This document shows, one piece after another, positions 53,376 to 63,911 of a DNA stretch of 64,000 nt. Position 1 is the stretch's first letter. Each line of letters opens with the position of its first letter. Origin of the DNA: Pseudanabaena sp. UWO311 (GTDB lineage: Bacteria; Cyanobacteriota; Cyanobacteriia; Pseudanabaenales; Pseudanabaenaceae); contig NZ_SJEE01000001.1 of NCBI RefSeq assembly GCF_006937785.1, positions 124,001 through 188,000 on the forward strand, given 5' to 3'. The notes under the pieces were generated by a model that saw only the letters and a program-made list of their open reading frames with translations, searched no databases and had not been told where the DNA came from. The position numbers and the translations under genes were made by a program.

Positions 53376-53398
53376 GATGTGGCGCGAAGCGCCACATC
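53376..53398. repeat. Perfect hairpin, 10-bp arms, GAA loop
   Basis: GATGTGGCGC (53376-53385) and GCGCCACATC (53389-53398), core GCGC-GAA-GCGC, 67 bp before the metallophosphoesterase start. It may form a hairpin in that mRNA leader. Confidence 0.9.
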
Positions 53399-53464
53399 TC
53401 ATTTTGGGGTTTTACCTAGCTATAGCCTATAATCAAAAGGTAATTATTCATGGTTTGGATCTAG

Positions 53465-54547
53465 GTGGCACTTAAGTTTAAATTTGCGATCGCCTCCGAT
53501 TTGCATATCGCATTGCCCCACACGATTTGGCAGCATCCTTCGCGATTTCACCTCGTTGAGTATAGTATCCCCGCATTTAAAGAGGTGCTGTTGCAACTGG
53601 CTAACCTAGATTTAGACTTTCTGCTTTTGCCTGGAGATCTCACTCAACATGGTGAACCAGAAAACCATCAATGGCTATCGGATTGCCTCGCCCAACTTCC
53701 CTATCCAGTCTATGTGATTGCAGGAAACCATGACGTACCAAGAATAGAAACTTTTGATCAGTTTGCTCCTCACTATACTAAGTTTGGGTTTGAGGATGGT
53801 CTGAGCAAACCAAATAAACTCTATTATGAGTGCGAAGTACTGCCTAATGTCCGCCTAATTGGATTGAATTCTAATCAATTTGATGAAAATGGACAACAAA
53901 TTGGTTGGATTGACGAAGAGCAGTTAGATTGGTTGCAATCGGTTCTAGAAAATCAAGACTATGAATTGAATCTAGTAACCATTCATCATAATGTGTTGGA
54001 GCATATGCACGATCAGTCATGCAATGCACTTGGTAAACGCTATATGCTTGGTAACACTGAGCGCTTGTGCAAAATTTTACATCAAGCAAATGTGAAGCTT
54101 GTTTTTACTGGACATCTGCATGTGCAGGATATTGCCTATAGCGATCGCTACAATCTTTATGACATCACCACAGGCTCTTTGGTCAGCTATCCTCATCCAT
54201 ATCGCGTTCTCAGTTACATTTCCGATGCATCAGGCGATCGACTAGAGATTGAATCTTTTCGAGTCAAATCAATTCCTGAGCAAGCTGATTTATTACAATT
54301 CTCGCGGGAATGGATGGGGGATCATTCACATCCATTTGTTCTAAGATTATTGACGCATCCCCCTCTTAATTTACCTCTAGAACTTGCCGAGACTCTCACT
54401 CCTGAACTTCGCTATTTTTGGGCTTATATTGCTGATGGTGATGCTAAGTTTGAGTTTCCCAATTTCCCTACAGTAGCGAAGGAATACTTTGAAGCATTTA
54501 GTGATATTCCTCCCAAGGATAATAATATTACGCTAGTTCTCAAATAG
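53465..54547 (+). CDS. Metallophosphoesterase (Icc/CpdA-like fold)
   Basis: A 360-residue calcineurin-like phosphoesterase with a GTG start at 53465. Metal-binding motifs in order: IASDLHI (D-x-H), LLPGDLTQHG (GDxx), VIAGNHD (GNHD) and FTGHLHV (GHxH). The N-terminal ~270 residues form the enzyme; the last ~80 are an extra domain of unknown type. It could hydrolyse cyclic nucleotides or other phosphodiesters; the substrate is not decided. Its TAG lies inside a hairpin whose right arm mirrors the stop region. Confidence 0.88.
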   Translation: MALKFKFAIASDLHIALPHTIWQHPSRFHLVEYSIPAFKEVLLQLANLDLDFLLLPGDLTQHGEPENHQWLSDCLAQLPYPVYVIAGNHDVPRIETFDQFAPHYTKFGFEDGLSKPNKLYYECEVLPNVRLIGLNSNQFDENGQQIGWIDEEQLDWLQSVLENQDYELNLVTIHHNVLEHMHDQSCNALGKRYMLGNTERLCKILHQANVKLVFTGHLHVQDIAYSDRYNLYDITTGSLVSYPHPYRVLSYISDASGDRLEIESFRVKSIPEQADLLQFSREWMGDHSHPFVLRLLTHPPLNLPLELAETLTPELRYFWAYIADGDAKFEFPNFPTVAKEYFEAFSDIPPKDNNITLVLK

Positions 54548-54593
54548 ACCGAAAAAAGGTGTCACTTTGTGACACCTTTTTTTCGGTCTATTT
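54542..54593. terminator. Hairpin over the phosphoesterase stop codon
   Basis: AAATAGACCG...GTGTCAC (54542-54565) and GTGACACC...CGGTCTATTT (54569-54593) are complementary with one extra T on the right. The left arm contains the last codon and stop. The T7 run in the right arm supports termination. Confidence 0.9.
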
Positions 54594-54671
54594 CAGGATT
54601 TAAGAAAAATTTATTGATTAGATAAACTAGGCTTAACCCGATAGTGTCGAGAAACACATAGGATAGCGAAT

Positions 54672-54692
54672 ATGTACCTCATGCTTTTATGA
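54672..54692 (+). CDS. Possible six-codon leader peptide before the Crp/Fnr gene
   Basis: ATG TAC CTC ATG CTT TTA TGA: the stop overlaps the Crp/Fnr start as ATGA (54689-54692). It could couple translation, or be chance; no regulatory stem was seen. Confidence 0.25.
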   Translation: MYLMLL

Positions 54693-55318
54693 CATATACG
54701 TTCTCAAGTTTCAACCTTAACTCCACAACTTCGGTATCTGACTGGCGGCGATCGCTCGAAGAGATTTATCGCGGCCGCACCATGCATACCTACAAAAGTG
54801 GACAAATCGTTCCCATGTATCCCCATGAAGTATGGGTCGTTTGTCGCGGAGTAGTGCAACTTAATACTTTGCACCCTTCAGGCGATGAAGTTTTGGTTGG
54901 CTTTGCGGTGCAAGCAATGCCCTTTGGCTTACCCCTAACAAACCTTGATCCATATCAAGCGATCGCCTTATCAGATATTGACTTGATGCGCTTCACTTTG
55001 CTCGAACTAGAGAATTCTCCGCTACTTTATCAAGGAATTTTGCAACACCTCAATCGTCGCCTTCAGCAAACAGAATCTCTGTTAGCGCTAGTTAGCAACA
55101 AGCGAGTTGAAGAACGCCTCCGACAAATTTTGCTTTTGCTTAAGCAAGAAGTAGGCATTCCTGTTGAAGATGGTACTCGTCTAACCGTGCGCCTTACACA
55201 TCAACACCTTGCCAGCGCCATTAGCAGTACTCGTGTCACTGTGACTAGAGCAATGAAGCTATTGCAAGATGAAGGATGGCTAAAGGTTGATCGAGATCGG
55301 CATATAGTTCTTGTGTAG
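54689..55318 (+). CDS. Crp/Fnr-family transcription regulator
   Basis: A 209-residue regulator. The N-terminal ~125 residues form a cNMP-binding-type beta barrel (YKSGQIVPMYPHEVWVVCRG). The C-terminal winged helix carries LTHQHLASAISSTRVTVTRA (~174-193), whose recognition helix resembles that of NtcA and Crp. The phosphate-binding cassette of true cAMP receptors (GE-x-ALF ... RSA) is not seen: the matching segment is PFGLPLTNLDPYQAIALS. It therefore probably senses something other than cAMP. It differs clearly from NtcA in length and sequence. Confidence 0.9.
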   Translation: MTYTFSSFNLNSTTSVSDWRRSLEEIYRGRTMHTYKSGQIVPMYPHEVWVVCRGVVQLNTLHPSGDEVLVGFAVQAMPFGLPLTNLDPYQAIALSDIDLMRFTLLELENSPLLYQGILQHLNRRLQQTESLLALVSNKRVEERLRQILLLLKQEVGIPVEDGTRLTVRLTHQHLASAISSTRVTVTRAMKLLQDEGWLKVDRDRHIVLV

Positions 55319-55347
55319 ACTTACGGCGCTTTGCGCCCAAACCCAAA

Positions 55348-55398
55348 CAAGAAATTTTTTAAATGTCTTGCTTAGCAAGACATTTAAAAAATTTCTTG
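55348..55398. repeat. Perfect palindrome, 24-bp arms, TTA loop
   Basis: Arms 55348-55371 and 55375-55398, core GTCTTGC-TTA-GCAAGAC, 30 bp after the Crp/Fnr stop; same lead-in type (GCGCTTTGCGCCCAAACCC) as 53308. Confidence 0.96.
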
Positions 55399-55407
55399 TT
55401 GCTGTAA

Positions 55408-55446
55408 TAAAAAGGGTTGTGACGCAAAGCGTCACAACCCTTTTTA
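55408..55446. terminator. Palindrome, 18-bp arms, AAA loop, with T-run
   Basis: TAAAAAGGGTTGTGACGC (55408-55425) and its exact complement (55429-55446). A- and T-runs at the ends suit bidirectional termination of the Crp/Fnr gene and convergent rplY. A weaker hairpin (AAGAAAGGG/CCCTTTCTT) follows at about 55452-55479. Confidence 0.9.
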
Positions 55447-55477
55447 AATATAAGAAAGGGTGCTTAGCGCCCTTTCT

Positions 55478-56029
55478 TTATTTCTTGAGAATGGTAATAA
55501 CAAGAGCAGTGGTTTCAGTTACGGGCTTAACACCTTCAGGATAGGCGATTTCGCTAACATGGACACCCTTGCCGATATCAAGATTAGTAATATCGATTTC
55601 AAAGCTTTCAGGGATATTGTTAGGAGCACAAGCTACACGTACATAGTTCTTGATGGTGTCAATAGAGCCACCGCCAACTTTTACACCTACTGGAACACCA
55701 ACAAAGTGCAATGGAATGTCAACTTCGATCTTCGACTGAGACTCGATCGCAAAAAAGCTGAGGTGATAAATAGCAGGTTTGTAAGGATGATTTTGAACTT
55801 CACGCAACAGTGTTTTGCCTTTGAAGTCGCCATCAGTTACATTTACTTCGATCATTGTGTTATTGATCGTTGCCTCACGCAATAAAGTAGTTGCTTCTTT
55901 AGCATCTAAAGTAATGGAGATTGACTCAGATCCTTTGTGTCCATAAACAGTCGCAGGAATTTGACCATTACGACGGAGGGCGCGATTGTTTGCTGGAGGA
56001 CGAGTAGTAGCGTTTATTTGTAGTTGCAT
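55478..56029 (-). CDS. rplY: 50S ribosomal protein L25 (general stress protein Ctc type)
   Basis: A 183-residue 5S rRNA-binding protein with the longer two-domain TL5/Ctc form. L25 part: RALRRNGQIPATVYGHKGSE, then the TL5 C-domain with VDIPLHFVGVPVGVKVGG and CAPNNIPESFEIDITNLDIG. Typical length for cyanobacteria. Located downstream of purA on the same strand (73-bp gap). Confidence 0.96.
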   Translation of the reverse strand: MQLQINATTRPPANNRALRRNGQIPATVYGHKGSESISITLDAKEATTLLREATINNTMIEVNVTDGDFKGKTLLREVQNHPYKPAIYHLSFFAIESQSKIEVDIPLHFVGVPVGVKVGGGSIDTIKNYVRVACAPNNIPESFEIDITNLDIGKGVHVSEIAYPEGVKPVTETTALVITILKK

Positions 56030-56064
56030 TTTGGTAATTTAGTGATTGGTGATATGGTGATTAA

Positions 56065-56100
56065 TTTTTAATTTTGTTTTTATAAAAATAAAATTAAAAA
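56065..56100. repeat. AT-only 36-bp near-perfect palindrome
   Basis: TTTTTAATTTTGTTTTTA and TAAAAATAAAATTAAAAA, one mismatched pair, just past the purA stop. Compositionally unlike the GC-cored palindromes; possibly a terminator or a DNA-melting site. Confidence 0.7.
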
Positions 56101-56102
56101 AT

Positions 56103-57422
<1,320 letters not shown>

Positions 57423-57518
57423 TTATGCTCAATCAATAAAATCTCACAATCATCAATCATCTCAAAGGATTGTATTGATTGTCAATCACTTTCTTTAAAA
57501 ATCAGAAATTTTAATTAT

Positions 57519-57575
57519 AAAATCGATTTTGGGTTTTCTAGCGCCGCAGGCGCTAGAAAACCCAAAATCGATTTT
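57519..57575. repeat. Perfect palindrome, 27-bp arms, GCA loop
   Basis: Arms 57519-57545 and 57549-57575, core TAGCGCC-GCA-GGCGCTA, upstream of purA. Its outer arm carries nested AATCGATT. Confidence 0.95.
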
Positions 57576-57693
57576 TTGAAAGTCAGCCGCAGGCTAACTT
57601 TTTATTTTTTCTTACGCTCTTGGTAATCAACCAAAGTTGCTAGCTATAGTAACAAGCAAAAAATGCTTCTATAGTTGCAGTCACTCGTCTTAG

Positions 57694-57764
57694 GCCAAAT
57701 CAAAACCCAAGAATTGATTGGCGGCGCGAAGCGCCGCCAATCAATTCTTGGGTTTTGATTTGGC
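57694..57764. repeat. Perfect palindrome, 34-bp arms, GAA loop (longest in the window)
   Basis: Arms 57694-57727 and 57731-57764, core GGCGGCGC-GAA-GCGCCGCC. Its inner 26 bp per arm are almost the same as 43181-43235 with paired substitutions. Confidence 0.97.
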
Positions 57765-57787
57765 GACAGCTATAAAAAAATAACGAC

Positions 57788-57991
57788 ATGCTTCGAGTGA
57801 AAAATCATAAAGGTGATACCCAGCAACTTCGCGTCTGTGACAATATCCGCATTCCAAGGTCAAAAATCACAGAAGATTCGCGTGATACCCAAGTGCGAAG
57901 CGATATTGTCGATATTGCTGAGGCTTTTAATTCTTCAAACCTAGTCTCAGATTTTCTTTTGCTTTTGCCTATTTCGTTGAACTCACGTTAA
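57788..57991 (+). CDS. Doubtful 67-codon frame
   Basis: An ATG-started frame (MLRVKNHKGDTQQLRVCDNI...) that ends five bases before a strong terminator hairpin. No ribosome site or family match was seen. It contains two partly matching segments beginning GTGATACCCA. It could be a small gene or a remnant. Confidence 0.25.
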   Translation: MLRVKNHKGDTQQLRVCDNIRIPRSKITEDSRDTQVRSDIVDIAEAFNSSNLVSDFLLLLPISLNSR

Positions 57992-57995
57992 TTAC

Positions 57996-58024
57996 AAAAT
58001 GGGCGGGCTTTGCCCGCCCATTTT
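57996..58024. terminator. Terminator hairpin, 13-bp arms, TTT loop
   Basis: AAAATGGGCGGGC (57996-58008) and GCCCGCCCATTTT (58012-58024). GC-rich stem with A- and T-runs, just past the HD-gene stop. Confidence 0.9.
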
Positions 58025-58027
58025 TGT

Positions 58028-59251
58028 TTATGGATGTACTAGCCATGCCCTCTGAATTGGCTGAACGATCGCTTGTACTAGTGAAGATAATCGCGCAATA
58101 TCCTGTAGACCTTGCTCTGTCTGGACATTAATCCCTTGCTTATAAATGCTATAGCCTTTAGTCCGTGACACTCTTATGCCACAGTAGTATTTAGGTTCTA
58201 GTCCTTGAGAAATCAATTTCTCTCGCCAACTATCGAGATTCTCTTGTTGCTGAATGTCGTCTAAATGCGAAATATCCGTAGCACGCAATAAATCGCGATC
58301 TAGAAAGCGGCGACACAAATCCGCAAGAGTGCGATCGCTACTATCACGCCATCGATGGATGTGATAAGCAAAAACTATGTCATCGGAAGCAAAATATTCT
58401 TCACAAGTCAGAGATTGAGGCTCTTTGGTTAGCCAAGCCATCATCGTGCGATCGCTGTATATTTGCTCTTCGTCATTCGTCCCGATTAAGACTTTGGCTC
58501 TGCGAAAAATTCTCTCTAATAAAAATCTTGCCGCCAAATTTTTGGGATGGTTATAGACCTGCAGATACATAAAATAACGCACCGTCAAATAATGCTCGAT
58601 TGCCACCATTCCCTTGCGACCAATTACTAAGTTTTGAGAAATCGGATCAAAACGCAGAGCCAGTAAAATCCGATCAAGATCCAACTGCCCATACTTAGCA
58701 CCAGTGAAATAACTATCTCGTTCTAAATAATCAAGACGATCGCAATCGATTTGACTAGAAATTAGCTGATAAATAAATGGCACGGCATATTTTTTCGTAA
58801 AGACTTTTTCTAAATCCGCAATTAATTCGGTCGAGTAACTATTCAGAACCTCAGCAATTTTGCTGAACTTCAGCAATCTCAGAGTCCATATTTCATGATT
58901 GCTCCCAAAAACTTCTTCCGATGCATGACTATAGGGCCCATGCCCAAGATCATGGAGCAGAGCAGCTACTAATACCAATGTCCGATGGATTGCTAGATAT
59001 GGATATTTGGTGGCGATCACATCGAAAGCACGACGTGTCAGAGCCATTACACCCAAAGAATGCGTGAAACGAGAACCCTCAGCCCCATGAAAGGTAAAAT
59101 AAGCAATATCTAGTTGACGAATTCGTCTCAATCGCTGAAATTCAGGTGTGTCAATCAATTGAATCAATAAAGCTTCAGAGCGATCGCTACTATCAAGAGT
59201 GATCGCGCCGTGAATCGGATCGTTATAAGTACGTGACTTGCCAAAGTGCAT
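58028..59251 (-). CDS. HD-domain phosphohydrolase
   Basis: About 407 residues from the ATG at 59251; a GTG 12 codons upstream is also open. Typical start YNDPIHGAITLDSSDRSEAL and FQRLRRIRQLDIAYFTFHGA, then SRFTHSLGVMALTRRA with the first His, and VAALLHDLGHGPYSHASE with the HD pair. Further metal ligands are in SSQIDCDRLDYLERDS. This is the dGTPase-like HD family found widely in bacteria; the true substrate (dNTP or other) cannot be read from sequence. Confidence 0.9.
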   Translation of the reverse strand: MHFGKSRTYNDPIHGAITLDSSDRSEALLIQLIDTPEFQRLRRIRQLDIAYFTFHGAEGSRFTHSLGVMALTRRAFDVIATKYPYLAIHRTLVLVAALLHDLGHGPYSHASEEVFGSNHEIWTLRLLKFSKIAEVLNSYSTELIADLEKVFTKKYAVPFIYQLISSQIDCDRLDYLERDSYFTGAKYGQLDLDRILLALRFDPISQNLVIGRKGMVAIEHYLTVRYFMYLQVYNHPKNLAARFLLERIFRRAKVLIGTNDEEQIYSDRTMMAWLTKEPQSLTCEEYFASDDIVFAYHIHRWRDSSDRTLADLCRRFLDRDLLRATDISHLDDIQQQENLDSWREKLISQGLEPKYYCGIRVSRTKGYSIYKQGINVQTEQGLQDIARLSSLVQAIVQPIQRAWLVHP

Positions 59252-59535
59252 AAAATTAAATGGGCTGTGATACAAATCACATTGCACAGACTACGGATAT
59301 CATAAGTTAGTAAGTATAAATATGATTCTTGACTGCTCTTTTTTGACAATATCCAAAGGTATTCCAAAGATATTCCAATAAAGAGTTAAATATCTAATAC
59401 AGATTACAAGTCTAATTATCTGCTCTATGGGCTTAGCAGTTACTGATTTCTCACATTAAGAAATTGGTATGGAAATAAAAATAAATAGTTGCTACTCAAT
59501 GCTTATTTGGACGAGCTAGGTAGTATAAAAATACG

Positions 59536-60348
59536 ATGAATTACGGTAGTTTTGTTTCTATTGCACAGTTAACAGATATTCATTTGTTTGAAGATATCGA
59601 AAGTTCTTTGGTGGGTATTCAGACTGAGGCTTCTTTTCAAGAAGTTTTAACTGATATAAAAAGAACTTTACCACAGACTGATTTATTGCTTTTGACGGGG
59701 GATTTAACTCAAGATGGTTCTGCTGCATCCTACAATCGTTTGCGCCGATCACTTGATAAGTTTGGTATTCATTCCTATTGTTTAGCAGGTAATCATGATG
59801 ATTTGCTTTTAATGCAAAGTCAATTACCCAGCGAATACGTTCATCTAAGTCGATCTCTAGATGTCGGGAAATGGAGGATTTTGTTACTTAGCTCCGTCGT
59901 CGTTGGCGCAGTACATGGATACTTAGCAGATTCAGAATTAGCATGGCTAGAAGATAATCTGTATGCTTATCCTGATCGTCCGACCTTAATTGCTTTTCAT
60001 CATCCTGCTGTACCACTAGGCTCTCAATGGATCGATGGAATTTGTTTAGAAAATCAAGATCAGTTTTGGGAAATATGCGATCGCCATCCCCAAGTTGAAG
60101 TTGTCTTGAATGGACATGCTCATCAAGACTTCGACCAAATTTATGAAACACCCCATAATTCAGTCCGTTGTCTGGTGACACCTTCGACTTGTATTCAATT
60201 TCAGCCTCAAAACCACAAGTTCCAGATCGATAGTCAGCCACCTGGATTTCGTCATCTAAGGCTTTATCCTAATGGAGTAATGGAAACAGAAGTGCATCGA
60301 CTCAAGGTTGGCAGCTTCCATCCTGATCTTGCTGCGAGCGGTTATTAA
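59536..60348 (+). CDS. CpdA-like 3',5'-cyclic-nucleotide phosphodiesterase (metallophosphoesterase)
   Basis: A 270-residue single-domain metallophosphoesterase. Motifs: IAQLTDIHLF (D-x-H), LLLTGDLTQDGS, CLAGNHDD, FHHPAVPLGS and LNGHAHQDF (GHxH). Size and motif spacing match CpdA/Icc enzymes that hydrolyse cAMP. It lies in the same window as a nucleotide cyclase, which makes cAMP turnover plausible. The 248-bp upstream gap shows no clear structure. Confidence 0.88.
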   Translation: MNYGSFVSIAQLTDIHLFEDIESSLVGIQTEASFQEVLTDIKRTLPQTDLLLLTGDLTQDGSAASYNRLRRSLDKFGIHSYCLAGNHDDLLLMQSQLPSEYVHLSRSLDVGKWRILLLSSVVVGAVHGYLADSELAWLEDNLYAYPDRPTLIAFHHPAVPLGSQWIDGICLENQDQFWEICDRHPQVEVVLNGHAHQDFDQIYETPHNSVRCLVTPSTCIQFQPQNHKFQIDSQPPGFRHLRLYPNGVMETEVHRLKVGSFHPDLAASGY

Positions 60349-60416
60349 AACGTCGAGAGTGTTGCTTTGCAATATTCTCGACCAAAATATTGAGTTTTAT
60401 TTCAGCACAAAGCGCT

Positions 60417-60450
60417 GTAGGATAAAAAATCGCTAGATTTTTTATCCTAC
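60417..60450. repeat. Hairpin just before proB, 15-bp arms
   Basis: GTAGGATAAAAAATC (60417-60431) and GATTTTTTATCCTAC (60436-60450), loop GCTA, ending nine bases before the proB start. It may terminate the upstream gene or fold in the proB leader. Confidence 0.88.
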
Positions 60451-60459
60451 CCTTTACAA

Positions 60460-61608
60460 ATGCAACCGCTACAAATGCAACCGCAGATCATTGTTATTAA
60501 AATTGGCACATCTAGTCTTAGTCATCCCGAATCAGGAGATTTGCAACTAGCGACGATCGCCAAATTAGTTGAAGCGATTGTGCATTTGCGGCGGGAGGGG
60601 CATAGTGTTGTTTTAGTTTCTTCGGGAGCTGTAGGAATTGGTTGCGGAAGGCTCGGACTGAAACAACGTCCGCGCAAAATTTCTAAAAAGCAAGCCGTGG
60701 CTGCCGTAGGTCAAGGTCGTTTAATTAGGATTTATGATGACTTTTTTGGTTCACTACAGCAGCCTGTCGCTCAAGTGTTATTAACAAGAGGAAATCTGAT
60801 CCAGCGTCAACATTACATGAATGTCCATGCAACTTTCCATGAGTTGTTGGAGATGGGGGTTGTCCCAATAGTAAATGAGAATGATACGGTTGCAGTAGAT
60901 GAGCTGAAGTTTGGCGATAATGATACGCTTTCAGCATTGGTAGCAAGTTTGGTCGAGGCTGACTGGTTATTTCTATTGACCGATGTTGATCGCTTATATA
61001 CTGATGACCCACGTCAAAATCCTGAAGCAAAGCCAATTGAATTTGTAGAATATTCAGAACTACAAGAACTTAGGCAAGCGATCGGTGAGAAGCAGGCACT
61101 AGGAGCACAAGGTGGCGGTACTCAATGGGGAACTGGCGGTATGACTACAAAGCTTGATGCGGCACGAATTGCTTCAGCAGCAGGAGTTCGCACAGTAATT
61201 ACGCGAGGGGCTTTCCCCGATCGCCTGTCTGCGATTCTCCGTGGCGAGAACTTTGGTACACAATTTGCTGCTCAACCCAAAACTGTTAATGCGCGTAAAC
61301 GTTGGATTGCCTATGGCATGGTTCCTCTCGGCAAGCTGTTTTTAGATGATGGAGCTGTGACTGCGGTTATTCGCAAAGGGCGATCGCTATTACCTGCGGG
61401 AATCACCCAAGTAGATGGTAAGTTTGAAGCAAATGAGTCTGTGAGTCTGTGCGATCGTGATGGTAATGAAATTGCCAGAGGCATCTCAAATTACAGTAGT
61501 AGTGACATTCTTCGCATTCTCGGTTCTCAGTCAGAAGATATCCCTAAATTACTAGGCTTTGACGGCGAAGAAACCGTAATTCATCGTGATAATTTAGTCA
61601 GTCTTTAA
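60460..61608 (+). CDS. proB: Glutamate 5-kinase
   Basis: A 382-residue kinase for the first step of proline synthesis. Amino acid kinase domain: [48 protein letters not shown] and the [14 protein letters not shown] loop, with [19 protein letters not shown] domain forms the C-terminal ~100 residues ([20 protein letters not shown] ... [10 protein letters not shown]). The start has a near-duplicate: ATGCAACCG occurs at 60460 and again at 60475, so the N-terminus may begin at either. Confidence 0.96.
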   Translation: MQPLQMQPQIIVIKIGTSSLSHPESGDLQLATIAKLVEAIVHLRREGHSVVLVSSGAVGIGCGRLGLKQRPRKISKKQAVAAVGQGRLIRIYDDFFGSLQQPVAQVLLTRGNLIQRQHYMNVHATFHELLEMGVVPIVNENDTVAVDELKFGDNDTLSALVASLVEADWLFLLTDVDRLYTDDPRQNPEAKPIEFVEYSELQELRQAIGEKQALGAQGGGTQWGTGGMTTKLDAARIASAAGVRTVITRGAFPDRLSAILRGENFGTQFAAQPKTVNARKRWIAYGMVPLGKLFLDDGAVTAVIRKGRSLLPAGITQVDGKFEANESVSLCDRDGNEIARGISNYSSSDILRILGSQSEDIPKLLGFDGEETVIHRDNLVSL

Positions 61609-61650
61609 AATCAAAAGAGATTGCCCAAAAGGGGCAATCTCTTTTGATTT
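61608..61650. terminator. Hairpin at the proB stop, 19-bp arms
   Basis: AAATCAAAAGAGATTGCCC (61608-61626) and its exact complement (61632-61650), loop AAAAG. It starts at the last base of the proB stop and lies ten bases past the convergent bioY stop. Confidence 0.9.
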
Positions 61651-61659
61651 GTTATTGTT

Positions 61660-62229
61660 TTAGTAAAACAATAATTTCCGAGAAATTGTGGCGATCACAA
61701 TAGTGGCGCATACAACTAAAAACTGCCCTGATAAAACTTGGACAGAATATTGCCAAAATGAAGTTTGAATCGCCGTAAAGTTTGGCATTTGAATTGCAAT
61801 TAAATAGATTATGCCGATCGCATGAATGGCGATTAATCCACCAAAACAGCTGATTGCCATCTGCGCTAAACTTGGTGGTCGCAAAAAAGCTAGAAATCCA
61901 CAAAGCCATCCACCAAATACAAATCCAAGTAAATATCCAAAAGCGGGAGATTTAAGGTAGCTTAAGCCACCACCTTGATAAAATACGCCAAATCCGCTTA
62001 AGCCCAAAGTAATATAAGTGATTTGCGACAAGAGCGCCGCGTAACGTCCACCAAGACAACCTGTGAGGAGAACAGCACCAATTTGCATAGTCACACTAAT
62101 CGATTCGATCGCAACATTATTTCCCTGACCCGCAAGGGTCGGTAGGAGCATAGATGGTTGAACGAAGGTACTAGCAATTGTCAGCAACAGTCCAGACAAT
62201 GCCCACATTAGCTGTAGCGGTTTTGGCAC
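61660..62229 (-). CDS. bioY: BioY biotin transporter S-component
   Basis: A 189-residue membrane protein with five to six helices. The BioY pattern is clear: SVTMQIGAVLLTGCLGGRYA, followed by ITYITLGLSGFGVFYQGGGL and SPAFGYLLGFVFGGWLCGFL. It binds biotin with high affinity and may work alone or with an ECF energy module; none is adjacent. Cyanobacterial bioY genes are common. Confidence 0.95.
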   Translation of the reverse strand: MPKPLQLMWALSGLLLTIASTFVQPSMLLPTLAGQGNNVAIESISVTMQIGAVLLTGCLGGRYAALLSQITYITLGLSGFGVFYQGGGLSYLKSPAFGYLLGFVFGGWLCGFLAFLRPPSLAQMAISCFGGLIAIHAIGIIYLIAIQMPNFTAIQTSFWQYSVQVLSGQFLVVCATIVIATISRKLLFY

Positions 62230-62318
62230 AGGTGTCTCAGTCAGAAAAATAGATGCAATATAGAATCGTACATGAATTATGACTCAAAAATTGAGATGCA
62301 GCGCTTTGCGCCGCATCT

Positions 62319-62379
62319 CAATCACATCTTAATTAGGGTTGCACGGCTTCACCGCGTAACCCTAATTAAGATGTGATTG
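62319..62379. repeat. Palindrome overlapping the end of the VOC gene, 22-bp outer arms
   Basis: CAATCACATCTTAATTAGGGTT (62319-62340) mirrors 62358-62379. The right arm encodes the last residues (QSHLN) and stop of the VOC gene on the minus strand. The 17-base centre has only a partial GC stem. A smaller adjoining hairpin (TTGAGATGCAGCGC-TTT-GCGCCGCATCTCAA, one mismatch) precedes it at about 62291-62321. Confidence 0.92.
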
Positions 62380-62754
62380 GACAATTTCGAGCATATTGCC
62401 ATCAGGATCGCTTAAAAATAAAATTCTTTGTCCCCAAGGCATCAAAGTTGGCGGAGAAATCATATCTACGACAATATTTGTCTGCTGATCGCATATTTCC
62501 TGATAAACCTGATCGAGATTATCAACGGTCATTGATAGCAAAAATGGATTGCCACTGATAATCTGCTTACCGCGATCGCCAAATAATTTTGGCAACCAAC
62601 TGCGATCGTAAATCCCAATTTTTAGTTTGCCGCTATATCCTTCTGCGCCATCAGGTTTAGCAGGTTTTTCAAATATAAAGCCCAAAACATCACGATAAAA
62701 AATCAGCGATCGCGCTACATCGGAAACAAATAGAGCAATGTAATCGATTTCCAT
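62362..62754 (-). CDS. VOC (glyoxalase/bleomycin-resistance fold) family protein
   Basis: About 130 residues from the ATG at 62754; the longer open frame runs into a palindrome. Single VOC domain: MEIDYIALFVSDVARSLIFY, then RDVLGF, PFLLSMTVDNLDQVYQEICD and RILFLSDPDGNMLEIVQ with the terminal Glu ligand. The first-strand His is replaced by Tyr/Ile (IDYIAL), so metal binding may differ from the VOC gene at 5592. Substrate unknown. Confidence 0.88.
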   Translation of the reverse strand: MEIDYIALFVSDVARSLIFYRDVLGFIFEKPAKPDGAEGYSGKLKIGIYDRSWLPKLFGDRGKQIISGNPFLLSMTVDNLDQVYQEICDQQTNIVVDMISPPTLMPWGQRILFLSDPDGNMLEIVQSHLN

Positions 62755-62762
62755 AAATTTAA

Positions 62763-62801
62763 AATAATAATTGGTGGCGCTTCGCGCCGCCAATTATTAT
62801 T
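62763..62801. repeat. Near-perfect palindrome, 18-bp arms, TTC loop
   Basis: Arms 62763-62780 and 62784-62801, one mismatch, core GGCGC-TTC-GCGCC. It fills the 49-bp gap between trpD and the VOC gene (both minus). Confidence 0.92.
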
Positions 62802-62803
62802 TG

Positions 62804-63850
62804 CTATTGCAAGAATTTTACCAATGCTTCTGCTTTTGACCATGCTGCACCACTTTTAAGGATTTCTGAGGCAAGGATCACACCTTCTGCCCAAGTACTC
62901 GCAGCACCACCAATTCGTAATGCTAAGCCACTATTGAGGGCGACACAATCAGCTTGAGCTTGGCTGCCTTTACCTTGCAAAACTGCACGTAAAATATCCG
63001 CATTTTCCTGAATATTGCCTCCCTTTAGACTCTCAAGCGGTGCAGAAGTTAATCCTAATTCTTGAGGTGCGATCGCCTCTTCAGTTACGATACCGTTGCG
63101 CAAAAATGAAATGTCAGTAAGATCGCCCAAGCCTGCTTCATCCATGCCTTCGCGACTATGTAAAACTACAGCTTGCTGGCGATCAAGTAACCGTAGAGAT
63201 TCAGCGACAGTATGCGTTAAGGACTTACTATAAACTCCTAAAACTTGAGCTGTAGGATGAAGAGGATTCACCAGAGGTCCAATCAAGTTAAATACAGTAC
63301 GCACACCTAAGCTACGACGGATTGCTCCAACTGCTTTCATCGCAGGATGCCAACTCGGGGCAAATAGAAAGGTGATTCCCACCGCAGGCAAAGCTTCATA
63401 AATCTTTTCTGTGGACGTACTCAGGTGAATACCGATCGCTTCTAAAACATCCGCCGAGCCAGAGCGACTAGAAACCGCCCGATTTCCATGTTTCGCCACA
63501 GGAATTCCCGCTGCTGCCACCACAAAAGCTACAGAAGTAGAAATATTAAAAGTCGAAGCACCATCGCCACCAGTGCCACAGGTGTCAATCAAAGGTTTTG
63601 ATCGATCAACAATATGACCAAATTGATCTTTAAGCTTTTGCCCTTCACTTTGAGATTGCAACACATTTGCCATGGCAGCTAATTCAGAAGCTTCGATCCC
63701 TTTAAATTGCAGAGCGGTCAAGATCGCCCCCGACAACTCAGGTGCGATCGCTCCTTCTAACCAACCCTGCATCAGCGCCGTAGCCTGTTCGCTCAATAAG
63801 GTCTGTCTATCCATAAGCTGCTTTAGCAGTTGAGACCAATTATGTTCCAT
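62804..63850 (-). CDS. trpD: Anthranilate phosphoribosyltransferase
   Basis: About 348 residues from the ATG at 63850 (MEHNWSQLL), which fits family length better than the 19-codon longer frame. It joins anthranilate to PRPP in tryptophan synthesis. Motifs: [17 protein letters not shown] (PRPP site), [19 protein letters not shown]-type segment, and [20 protein letters not shown]. No other trp gene is next to it. Confidence 0.96.
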   Translation of the reverse strand: MEHNWSQLLKQLMDRQTLLSEQATALMQGWLEGAIAPELSGAILTALQFKGIEASELAAMANVLQSQSEGQKLKDQFGHIVDRSKPLIDTCGTGGDGASTFNISTSVAFVVAAAGIPVAKHGNRAVSSRSGSADVLEAIGIHLSTSTEKIYEALPAVGITFLFAPSWHPAMKAVGAIRRSLGVRTVFNLIGPLVNPLHPTAQVLGVYSKSLTHTVAESLRLLDRQQAVVLHSREGMDEAGLGDLTDISFLRNGIVTEEAIAPQELGLTSAPLESLKGGNIQENADILRAVLQGKGSQAQADCVALNSGLALRIGGAASTWAEGVILASEILKSGAAWSKAEALVKFLQ

Positions 63851-63911
63851 AATCTCTTCTATATGACACTGTGTATTGCTTACAAGAATACAATGCTTTG
63901 CGTTCAAACCC

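Noticed and set aside
55460-55885. 141-codon plus-strand frame opposite rplY
   Set aside because: It is entirely antisense to a clear ribosomal protein gene with no ribosome site of its own.
59288-59535. Possible small RNA or riboswitch in the spacer before the CpdA-like gene
   Set aside because: Only AT-rich sequence with short TATTCCAA repeats was seen; no stable structure or known class.
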